Shown here: piece after piece, positions 1 through 5,966 of the stretch | How the letters are laid out: the number at the start of each line of letters is the position of its first letter | How positions within the stretch are numbered: position 1 is the first letter of the stretch | DNA from: a bacterium | Lineage (GTDB): Bacteria; Patescibacteriota; Patescibacteriia; Patescibacteriales; JAGXOH01 | Direction of reading: 5' to 3' | NCBI GenBank assembly: GCA_021106995.1 | Contig: JAIOTG010000008.1 | Span: 1 to 7,449 of the forward strand | DNA: 7,449 bases | The notes under the pieces: generated by a model | What the model was told of the DNA's origin: nothing | Seen by the model: only the letters and a program-made list of their open reading frames with translations | Database searches by the model: none | Made by a program: the position numbers and the translations under genes

Positions 1-2
1 AT

Positions 3-1583
3 TATTTTGCTACTTATATTTTACCCATACTATTACCCTTTTTATTAATTGGAGGTTTGATATTTTTTATGATGAGGGGGGCTCAAGGTGCTAATTCCAA
101 GGCAATGATGTTCGGTCAGTCTCAGGCCAAGCAGTTTAATAAAGAGCAAAGCCCCAAAGTAACCTTTAGTGATGTGGCTGGTTCAAAAGAAGCTAAAAAA
201 GAATTAAGTGAAGTAATAGAATTTCTTAAATTTCCCAAAAAATTTCATCAATTGGGAGCTAAAATACCAAAAGGATTTTTGCTTTTAGGTGGTCCAGGAA
301 CAGGTAAGACTTTAATGGCTAAGGCTGTGGCCGGTGAAGCTGATGTGCCCTTTTTTCATATTTCCGGCTCAGAATTTGTTGAAATGTTTGTTGGGGTTGG
401 AGCTTCTCGTGTTAGGGATTTATTTAAAAAAGCTAGGAAGAGTGCGCCTTGTATAATATTTATTGATGAGATTGATGCTGTTGCTCGTAAAAGAGGAGCA
501 GGTCTTGGGGGTTCTCATGATGAGAGAGAACAAACTTTAAATCAAATACTTGTTGAAATGGACGGCTTTGATGAAAGAACTAATGTTATAGTTATGGCAG
601 CAACCAATAGACCTGACGTCTTGGATCCAGCTCTTTTAAGGCCAGGACGTTTTGATCGTAGAATATTTGTAGATAACCCTGATATAAGAGAAAGAGAAGG
701 AATTTTAAAAGTTCATGCTAGAAAAAAACCTCTAGCTAAAGATGTTAGTTTAAAGAGGATTGCCGAGAGAACCCCGGGATTTACCGGAGCTGATTTAGCT
801 AATTTATTAAATGAGGCTGCTATTTCAGCAGCTCGTCAGGATAGGAAAATTATTGAGATGGATAATTTATTTAATTCTATTGAAAAGGTTATTTTGGGAC
901 CCGAAAGAAAGAGTAGGGTAATTACTGAAAAAGAGAAAAAAATTACTGCTTATCATGAGGCCGGGCATGCCTTGGTCGCTCATTTTTTGCCAAATTCTGA
1001 TCCGGTTCAAAAAATATCTATTATTTCAAGAGGGCAAGCTGGAGGTTATACTCTAAAAGTTCCAATAGAAGATAGAAGACTTCATACTAAATCTGAATTT
1101 ATAGATGAATTGTCGGTTTTATTGGCTGGCCACATAACCGAAAAGGAAATTTTTAAAGATGTTACTACTGGCGCTTCTTCTGATCTTAAGAGAGCTACTG
1201 AGATAGCTCGTAAATTGGTCACAGTTTATGGAATGTCTGATGAATTGGGTCTTCGAACTTTTGGCAGTGATGATAACAACGTATTCTTGGGCCAGGAAAT
1301 ACGTGAAAAAAAAGATTATAGTGAAAAAACTTCTGAAAAAATAGACGTAGCAGTATCTGATTTAATAAAAGAGAGTACTAAAAAGGCAGGGGAAATAGTT
1401 AAAGATCAGAAGAAACTTTTAGACAAGGTGGCTCAAGCCTTATTGGAGAAAGAGACATTAGAAAAAGAAGAGTTTGAAAGTATTGTTGGAAAAAAGAAAG
1501 GCTTAGAAGAAGAAATCGGGGATGATAAAGAGGGATTTAACGAAAAAGAAAAGGAGAAAGGTAAAGAAACTTTAAAAGTTTAA
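3..1583 (+). CDS. ftsH: ATP-dependent zinc metalloprotease FtsH, 5'-truncated by the window edge
   Basis: FtsH is a membrane-anchored hexameric AAA+ protease that extracts and degrades damaged or short-lived proteins. The frame is open to the left edge. Codons from position 3 encode a hydrophobic stretch running into FFMMRGAQG, which matches the second transmembrane helix; the first helix, the periplasmic domain and the true start lie outside, and the in-frame TTG at 57 is not the start. Visible in order: Walker A GGPGTGKT (nt 288-311), pore loop FVGVG, Walker B IIFIDE (from nt 453), the second region of homology with [21 protein letters not shown] split across sensor and arginine fingers, the zinc site HEAGH (nt 954-968), and the third zinc ligand Asp in TTGASSD (nt 1182-1184). 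The C-terminus is a highly charged Lys/Glu-rich tail of about 30 residues. One oddity is Gly where the Walker A usually has its first Pro (GPPGTGKT). trmD follows after 20 bp. Identification is very secure. Confidence 0.97.
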   Translation, partial: YFATYILPILLPFLLIGGLIFFMMRGAQGANSKAMMFGQSQAKQFNKEQSPKVTFSDVAGSKEAKKELSEVIEFLKFPKKFHQLGAKIPKGFLLLGGPGTGKTLMAKAVAGEADVPFFHISGSEFVEMFVGVGASRVRDLFKKARKSAPCIIFIDEIDAVARKRGAGLGGSHDEREQTLNQILVEMDGFDERTNVIVMAATNRPDVLDPALLRPGRFDRRIFVDNPDIREREGILKVHARKKPLAKDVSLKRIAERTPGFTGADLANLLNEAAISAARQDRKIIEMDNLFNSIEKVILGPERKSRVITEKEKKITAYHEAGHALVAHFLPNSDPVQKISIISRGQAGGYTLKVPIEDRRLHTKSEFIDELSVLLAGHITEKEIFKDVTTGASSDLKRATEIARKLVTVYGMSDELGLRTFGSDDNNVFLGQEIREKKDYSEKTSEKIDVAVSDLIKESTKKAGEIVKDQKKLLDKVAQALLEKETLEKEEFESIVGKKKGLEEEIGDDKEGFNEKEKEKGKETLKV

Positions 1584-1603
1584 TTTATTTAAACAGAGAT
1601 AAA

Positions 1604-2260
1604 ATGACTTTTCATATAATCACAATTTTTCCTGAGATTTTTAATTCTTATTTTAATGAAAGTATTATAAAGAGAGCCAGAGAAGAGGGAAAAATTAAAA
1701 TTAAAATTTATGATTTAAGAAATTGGACAGAGGATAAGCATAAGACAGTAGACGATAGTCCTTATGGGGGTGGAGCTGGTATGGTTATGAAAATAGAGCC
1801 AATATTTAAAGCGATAAAAGATATTCGTTCAAATATGGAAAATAAAAATCCCCGCATTGTTTTAATGTCAGCACGAGGTGAAAAATGGATTCAAAAAAAA
1901 GCTCAAGAATATTCTGACTACGATGATATTATTATTATATGTGGAAGATATGAGGGGGTTGACGAGAGAACCTGTTTTTTTATTGACGAAGAAATATCTA
2001 TAGGAGATTATGTTTTAACAGGTGGAGAAATACCAGCCATGACACTTCTTGATTCTATTTCACGTTTACTCCCTGGCGTTCTTGGGAACGAAGACAGTTT
2101 AGACAGCGAGTCTCATTTAGTGTCGGGGCAAAAAGAATACCCTCAATATACTAGACCAGAAATTTTTAAGGCAGAAGGAAAAGAGTATAAGGTTCCTTCT
2201 ATTCTTTTGTCAGGTAATCATGAAGAAATAAAAAAATGGAGAAAAGGTAATATGAGATAA
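1604..2260 (+). CDS. trmD: tRNA (guanine-N1-)-methyltransferase TrmD, short C-terminus
   Basis: TrmD uses S-adenosylmethionine to make m1G37 next to the anticodon of tRNAs, which prevents +1 frameshifting. It is a cytosolic dimer of the SPOUT (trefoil-knot) class. Visible motifs: the N-terminal [23 protein letters not shown] (50-63), the knot/SAM region [11 protein letters not shown] (113-123) and [16 protein letters not shown] (132-147), Arg154 in the helix before [14 protein letters not shown] (179-186), and [17 protein letters not shown] near the end. The protein is 218 residues; family members are usually near 230-255, so the last helices after the WR motif are missing. Counting without gaps from Arg154, Glu occupies the position of the catalytic Asp169 of the E. 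coli enzyme. The ATG follows ftsH by 20 bp with only a weak purine run (AGAGA) upstream, so co-transcription with ftsH is likely. It converges on the DHH gene, with 14 bp between the two stop codons. Confidence 0.96.
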   Translation: MTFHIITIFPEIFNSYFNESIIKRAREEGKIKIKIYDLRNWTEDKHKTVDDSPYGGGAGMVMKIEPIFKAIKDIRSNMENKNPRIVLMSARGEKWIQKKAQEYSDYDDIIIICGRYEGVDERTCFFIDEEISIGDYVLTGGEIPAMTLLDSISRLLPGVLGNEDSLDSESHLVSGQKEYPQYTRPEIFKAEGKEYKVPSILLSGNHEEIKKWRKGNMR

Positions 2261-2274
2261 ATTCCAGTAATTAA

Positions 2275-3255
2275 TTAGTTTATTCTCCAAGTAAAGTTAT
2301 TTTTTTCAATATTCCCTTCAATTATAAATCCGGAAGCTTTAGCATGTCCACCACCACCTAGGTGATTAGCTAATTTAGAGACATCAATTTTATCATGATT
2401 TGTTCTCAAATTTCCTTTTATTCTTCCAGATTCATCTTCTTTTATTAGAATTAAAGCTTTTATATCTTTTAGGTTTGTTATTAAGTGAAGTATTGAATCA
2501 AGGCTTTCTAGGTCTTCTTTAAATTCTTTCACTTCTTCTTTTGTAAGAACAGAAAAGGCTACATTGTATTTTTGATTAATATTTAAATTGTTTAGCACTA
2601 GGCTCCACAATTTCATAGAAGAAATACTTTTGTTTTGCCAAGTTTTTTTTGTTATTTTAGGATAATTAGCTCCTTTGTTTAACATTTGGGAGGCTATTTC
2701 GAGCGTTTGATAATTAGTTAAGGGGTGAAGAAAATTGGCCGTGTCTGTTAGAATTCCTGTTAGTATGCATTCGGCTATTTTTTTATCAAGTTTTAAACTA
2801 TTTATTTTTAAAAAGTGATAAATGACCTCGGTAGTAGAGTTCATATTTGGAAATCTTAACTCTAGATTACTTATTTTTTCATCTGATGGATGGTGATCAA
2901 ATTCTAGGGTGTATTGTTTATCAGATTTTGCTTTAATTTCGTTGAAAAGGCCAGATCTTTTAATTTCGCCACAATCTAATATTATTATTAAATCAAATTG
3001 GTCAAAATTGTTTTTGACTTTTTTTCTTTCTGATTTTATTTTTTCAAATTCAGGAAGAAAAGAAAAATTATCTTCTGGTTCATCATAGGAGAAGAGATAA
3101 TATGTTTTATTTAGTTCGTTTAAAATTAAGGATATTGCGCAAATAGAAGATAGAGCGTCTCCGTCTGGATTTCTATGGCCTACTACCAATATCTTTTCGC
3201 TCCCCTTGATTATTTTTAGGGCTTTTTTAAATTTGTCTAATGTTTCTTTTTTCAT
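2275..3255 (-). CDS. nrnA: DHH/DHHA1 family phosphoesterase, NrnA-like (oligoribonuclease / pAp phosphatase)
   Basis: Members of this family are Mn-dependent cytosolic enzymes that degrade very short oligoribonucleotides and often dephosphorylate pAp. Counting from the TTG at 3261, the DHH domain shows motif I GHRNPDGDA (28-36), motif II DCGE (96-99), the signature DHH in FDHHP (121-125) and motif IV LTDTANF (171-177). The C-terminal DHHA1 domain shows GNLRTN and the glycine-rich GGGGHAKASGF (302-312), which binds substrate. Length is usual for NrnA. The start is ambiguous: ATG at 3255 is chosen, but an in-frame TTG at 3261 sits 8 nt after AAGGGA, the only Shine-Dalgarno-like run, and would add two residues. 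It lies downstream of infB-rbfA, a gene order found in many bacteria, but a terminator-like hairpin separates it from rbfA. The exact substrate (nanoRNA, pAp, cyclic dinucleotide product) cannot be read from sequence. Confidence 0.92.
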   Translation of the reverse strand: MKKETLDKFKKALKIIKGSEKILVVGHRNPDGDALSSICAISLILNELNKTYYLFSYDEPEDNFSFLPEFEKIKSERKKVKNNFDQFDLIIILDCGEIKRSGLFNEIKAKSDKQYTLEFDHHPSDEKISNLELRFPNMNSTTEVIYHFLKINSLKLDKKIAECILTGILTDTANFLHPLTNYQTLEIASQMLNKGANYPKITKKTWQNKSISSMKLWSLVLNNLNINQKYNVAFSVLTKEEVKEFKEDLESLDSILHLITNLKDIKALILIKEDESGRIKGNLRTNHDKIDVSKLANHLGGGGHAKASGFIIEGNIEKNNFTWRIN

Positions 3256-3262
3256 ATTCAAT

Positions 3263-3304
3263 AAAAAAATCCCTTAAATACTTAGACAAGCATGGGATTT
3301 TTTT
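3263..3304 (-). terminator. Terminator-like hairpin between rbfA and the DHH gene
   Basis: A perfect 11-bp inverted repeat, AAAAAAATCCC (3263-3273) and GGGATTTTTTT (3294-3304), surrounds a 20-nt loop. On the minus strand it begins at the last base of the rbfA stop codon and its 3' arm ends in seven T residues, as in an A/T-rich intrinsic terminator; symmetry would let it work in both directions. Only three G-C pairs are present, so termination may be partial, which would allow read-through into the DHH gene. It also covers the Shine-Dalgarno-like AAGGGA of that gene, so a role in translation control is an alternative. Confidence 0.6.
3270..3275 (-). promoter_or_regulatory. Shine-Dalgarno-like AAGGGA of the DHH gene, inside a hairpin arm
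   Basis: AAGGGA reads on the minus strand 8 nt before the TTG at 3261 and 14 nt before the ATG at 3255. The spacing favours TTG, the codon favours ATG. The GGGA part lies in the 3' arm of the hairpin at 3263-3304, so it would be base-paired when that hairpin forms. Confidence 0.4.
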
Positions 3305-3624
3305 TATTCTTTTAAATCTTTTTCAATTTCAAATATTTTTGTATGTGATTTATCTATTTGCCAAATAAGTTTAGGGACTCTTTTTAGATGCCTTCTTTTG
3401 CTTAGCAGTTGAGCTATGTTCTTCGACTCTTTTTTTAGAATTTTTAAGGCTGTTCCGGAGAAATTTTCTGGAATTATTGAAAAATAAATTTTTATTTGAG
3501 ATAAGTTAGCGGGACAATTTATTTGAGTTAATGTTATTAGGTATTTATGTAATGGAATTTCTTTAACTATTATCTCTGCTATGTCTCTTTGAATGGTTTC
3601 ATTGGACTTCGTCTCGCTTTTCAT
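3304..3624 (-). CDS. rbfA: 30S ribosome-binding factor RbfA
   Basis: RbfA is a small single-domain KH-fold protein that binds the immature 30S subunit and helps mature the 5' end of 16S rRNA, also in cold adaptation. The 106 residues follow the family pattern: an N-terminal helix IQRDIAEIIVKEI (11-23), the strand LITLTQINCPANLSQIKIYFSI (split over 29-50), the helix ALKILKKESKNIAQLLSKR (59-77) and the conserved closing strand LKRVPKLIWQIDKS (80-93). It is shorter than the 133-residue E. coli protein, mainly because it stops just after the KH domain. The ATG lies 2 nt after the infB stop (TAA-AT-ATG) and has no Shine-Dalgarno sequence, so translation is probably coupled to infB. The infB-rbfA pairing strongly supports the name, as sequence identity in this family is low. 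Confidence 0.92.
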   Translation of the reverse strand: MKSETKSNETIQRDIAEIIVKEIPLHKYLITLTQINCPANLSQIKIYFSIIPENFSGTALKILKKESKNIAQLLSKRRHLKRVPKLIWQIDKSHTKIFEIEKDLKE

Positions 3625-3626
3625 AT

Positions 3627-5594
3627 TTATAGTTTGTTTATTATTTCAATCTCCTTATAAACATTTAATATATCACCTTCTTCAATTTCAGGGACCCCTT
3701 CATATTTAATCCCGCACTCTTGGTCTTTTTCAGCCTCTTTAACCACATCTTTACTTATTTTAAGTTCTGTTATTTTTCCTTGAGAAATCATTTTTTCCCC
3801 TCTGATTATTTCCGCCTTAGTATTTGGTTCTAGTTTTCCTTCTAATACTTTTCCTCCCACTATTTGAGTATCTTTTTCTGTTCTAAAAATTGCTAATATT
3901 TTAAGTCTTCCTAGACCCTCTCTTTTAGTAGTGGGTTGGATTAATTTTTGCATTTCTTTCGTAGTATAGTCTATTAATTCATATATAATACTAAAATTAT
4001 TTAGTTTTACATTTTTTTCTCGGATTAAGCTTTCAATTTGAGGAGAAGCTTTAACATTAAAGCCGATTATTTGAGCAGCTCCAGCCTCTGCTTTTAGAAT
4101 ATCTCCCTCTCTTATGTTCCCTAGACCCTTATGTATTATTTTAACCTTAACATCTTCTGTGTTTATTTTCATTAATGATTCCTCAATCGCCTCAGCCGAA
4201 CCTAGAAAATCACTTTTTATAATTAGATTTAATTTTTTAATATTTTCATTTTCATTTTCAGGAGTGCTTTGCGTATCAGTTGGTCGTCTTTTTTTAATTT
4301 TAGATATTTTAGATTTGTTTTGGTTGTTTACTTTTAAAATATCTCCTACAGACGGTGATATCTTTAAACCGATTATTTTTACTGGAGTTGAAGGGGGGGC
4401 GTTTTTCACTCTTTCTCCTTTGTAATTTTCTAAAGCCCTTATTTTACCGCAAATTTGATCTCGGAGGCAAATTCTATCACCTACTTTAAGGGTACCGTTT
4501 TGTATAAGTATGGTGGCCACTGGACCTGATGATTTGTCTAGGTGGGATTCTATGATAGTTCCCATGCCGTTAGTGTTTGGGTTTGCTGTTAAATCTCTAG
4601 ATTCTGTGTCAGCGAGTAATAGAATCATATCTAGAAGGCCTTGAATTCCGTCTCCATTTTTAGCTGATATTGGAGAGCAGATTATTTTACCACCCCAGTC
4701 TTCGGGGATTATTTTTAATTTATTTGATAGTTCTTGTTTGGTTTTATCGATATCAGCTCCTTCTTTATCAATTTTATTTATGGCTATCAAATAGGGGATT
4801 TTGGCTGATTCTATAATTTTGAAAGCTTCAAGTGTTTGAGGCTTTACCCCGTCATCTGCGGCTACTATTAAAATAGCTATATCAGCAACTTTAGCGCCCC
4901 TACTCCTCATAGCAGTAAAGGCTTCGTGTCCTGGCGTATCAATAAAAGTGATTAAACGGTCATTTTTAATAGCTTGATAGGCTCCTATGTGCTGAGTTAT
5001 CCCTCCAGATTCTTCTCCGGCAATATTTGATTCACGAATAGTATCTAAAAGTTTTGTTTTTCCATGATCAACATGACCCATAACCACTACGATCGGGGGT
5101 CTTTCTTTTAAATTTTCCTTTTTTTCTTCCTTTAATATTTTATCTACTGTTTCTTCGTTTTTATCATCTTTTTCGTTATTTTTTTGGCTTAATTTCACGT
5201 CCAGGTCTAAATATTCTCCAATTATATTAGCTGTTTCAAAGTCAATTTTTTCATTAATAGAGGCAAAAATTCCATTTTTCATTAGCTCTTTTAGCACCTT
5301 GCTTACGGGTAATTCACTCAAATTGGCAAATTCATTTACAGTAATAAAATTAGGTATTTTTACTTTTTTAATTTCTTTAACCTTCTTTTCTTCCCCTTCT
5401 TTTTCTCTTAGCTCCTCTTCATCTTTTTGCTTTAATTCTTTTATTTTTTTTGCCCATTCTTTAATAATTCTTTGCGCTAACTTATTGTCCACTTTAATAG
5501 CTTTTTCTCCCACATCAAAACCCATGCGAGGTAGTTTTTCGCGTAATTCCTTTGGCGTTACTTTTAATATTCTGGCTAGTTCGGTTACATTCAT
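3627..5594 (-). CDS. infB: Translation initiation factor IF-2
   Basis: IF-2 is a GTPase that places fMet-tRNA on the 30S subunit and promotes subunit joining. Domains in order: a first IF2_N-like helix-turn module MNVTELARILKVTPKELREK at 1-20 and onward to about 45, a charged Lys/Glu linker (46-78), a second IF2_N-like module (82-132, ITVNEFANLSELPVSKVL), another charged linker, the G domain (about 165-335), then domains II, III and C2. GTPase motifs are intact: G1 GHVDHGKT (173-180), G2 GGITQHIG (197-204), G3 DTPGHEAF (219-226), G4 NKID (273-276) and G5 SAK (310-312). The C-terminal fMet-tRNA-binding domain contains ECGI and a closing EEGDIL. At 655 residues it is compact compared with the 890-residue E. 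coli form. The ATG at 5594 has no Shine-Dalgarno sequence; a promoter and a leader hairpin lie upstream. rbfA follows after 2 nt. Confidence 0.98.
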   Translation of the reverse strand: MNVTELARILKVTPKELREKLPRMGFDVGEKAIKVDNKLAQRIIKEWAKKIKELKQKDEEELREKEGEEKKVKEIKKVKIPNFITVNEFANLSELPVSKVLKELMKNGIFASINEKIDFETANIIGEYLDLDVKLSQKNNEKDDKNEETVDKILKEEKKENLKERPPIVVVMGHVDHGKTKLLDTIRESNIAGEESGGITQHIGAYQAIKNDRLITFIDTPGHEAFTAMRSRGAKVADIAILIVAADDGVKPQTLEAFKIIESAKIPYLIAINKIDKEGADIDKTKQELSNKLKIIPEDWGGKIICSPISAKNGDGIQGLLDMILLLADTESRDLTANPNTNGMGTIIESHLDKSSGPVATILIQNGTLKVGDRICLRDQICGKIRALENYKGERVKNAPPSTPVKIIGLKISPSVGDILKVNNQNKSKISKIKKRRPTDTQSTPENENENIKKLNLIIKSDFLGSAEAIEESLMKINTEDVKVKIIHKGLGNIREGDILKAEAGAAQIIGFNVKASPQIESLIREKNVKLNNFSIIYELIDYTTKEMQKLIQPTTKREGLGRLKILAIFRTEKDTQIVGGKVLEGKLEPNTKAEIIRGEKMISQGKITELKISKDVVKEAEKDQECGIKYEGVPEIEEGDILNVYKEIEIINKL

Positions 5595-5606
5595 ATAGTG
5601 GAAATT

Positions 5607-5638
5607 AAAAAGGCTTTAATTTATAATTAGTAAAGCCT
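5607..5638 (-). promoter_or_regulatory. Hairpin with U-tract in the infB leader (possible attenuator)
   Basis: AGGCTTTA (5611-5618) and TAAAGCCT (5631-5638) form a perfect 8-bp stem with a 12-nt loop. On the minus strand the stem is followed at once by TTTTTAATTT, a terminator-like tail, and the hairpin ends 16 nt before the infB ATG. It lies downstream of the predicted promoter, so it would be in the transcript leader. It could end transcription early, or control access to a start codon that has no Shine-Dalgarno sequence. A weaker competing pairing, AATTTA (5643-5638) with TAAATT (5623-5618), is possible. Its function is inferred. Confidence 0.5.
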
Positions 5639-5658
5639 AAATTGCTTATTTCTCTTTA

Positions 5659-5687
5659 ATCCTACCTTCTTTTGGGGTTTAAGTCAA
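5659..5687 (-). promoter_or_regulatory. Putative sigma70-type promoter of infB
   Basis: On the minus strand TTGACT (5687-5682, five of six matches to TTGACA) is followed after exactly 17 nt by TAGGAT (5664-5659, four of six matches to TATAAT). It lies just downstream of the terminator of the previous block and predicts a start near 5652, giving an infB leader of about 58 nt. Position and spacing support it; no transcription data are available. Confidence 0.6.
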
Positions 5688-5701
5688 ATTTATCGGTAAA
5701 T

Positions 5702-5733
5702 AAAAAACCCCGGATTTTTTATTTTTCCGGGGT
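5702..5733 (-). terminator. Intrinsic terminator of the rnhB-kinase-66 aa block
   Basis: CCCCGGA (5708-5714) and TCCGGGG (5726-5732) form a perfect 7-bp stem with six G-C pairs, extendable by one A-T pair, around an 11-nt loop. On the minus strand it is followed by TTTTTTATTT. It starts 5 nt after the stop codon of the 66-residue gene. It is the most GC-rich spot in an otherwise A/T-rich intergenic region and separates two minus-strand transcription units. Confidence 0.88.
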
Positions 5734-5737
5734 GGTT

Positions 5738-5938
5738 TTAGGTTTTTTTTTCTATAATATGATAGAGGTAATAAATTTTTTTACCCCTATTTTCTTTGTG
5801 AACAGGTAATCCATCCAAATGTTCTGTGCTTACTATGAAGTAAGCCAGTCCTTCTATTGCCCTGTTTTTCAAACCATCTTTTTCCATTTTTTCGATGGTT
5901 TTTTTCATTTTTATTTTTAATTTTTCGGAAATAGCCAT
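5738..5938 (-). CDS. Small protein of unknown function (66 aa), partner of the kinase-like gene
   Basis: I do not recognise this family. The product is small, basic and soluble-looking, with no signal peptide or membrane helix. Residues 1-21 are a Lys/Glu/Met-rich stretch likely to be a helix, followed by RAIEGLAYFIVSTEHLD (26-42), GLPVHKENRGKK (43-54) and an aromatic YYLYH near the end. That it is a real gene is supported by an ATG preceded by a good Shine-Dalgarno sequence (GGGAG, 6 nt spacing), by its place 28 nt after the kinase-like gene on the same strand, and by a strong terminator starting 5 nt after its TAA. It could be a regulator or substrate of the kinase-like protein, but that rests on adjacency only. 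It is in a different frame from the kinase gene, so it is not simply the kinase C-terminus read through a stop. Nine consecutive A residues near its 3' end could be a slippage site, affecting only the last few residues. Confidence 0.72.
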   Translation of the reverse strand: MAISEKLKIKMKKTIEKMEKDGLKNRAIEGLAYFIVSTEHLDGLPVHKENRGKKIYYLYHIIEKKT

Positions 5939-5944
5939 ATATTA

Positions 5945-5950
5945 CTCCCT
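5945..5950 (-). promoter_or_regulatory. Ribosome binding site of the 66-residue gene
   Basis: AGGGAG reads on the minus strand with 6 nt before the ATG at 5938. It is the clearest Shine-Dalgarno sequence in the window with normal spacing, and it is what decides that this short gene starts on its own rather than being a remnant of the kinase-like gene. Confidence 0.7.
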
Positions 5951-5966
5951 ATTTTTAAGGTTAATA

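Noticed and set aside
51..74. Strong GGAGGT with downstream TTG/ATG codons, looking like a start for a soluble FtsH.
   Set aside because: It encodes Gly-Gly inside the second transmembrane helix and the frame is open to the window edge. Spacing to TTG is 1 nt and to the ATGs 13-16 nt, unsuitable for initiation.
4114..4425. 103-residue open frame on the plus strand.
   Set aside because: It lies wholly inside infB on the opposite strand, where the IF-2 reading is certain; no family resemblance.
5299..5598. 99-residue open frame on the plus strand, rich in Ser and Phe.
   Set aside because: It is the antisense of the Lys/Glu-rich N-terminus of IF-2, which gives artificial Ser/Phe-rich frames.
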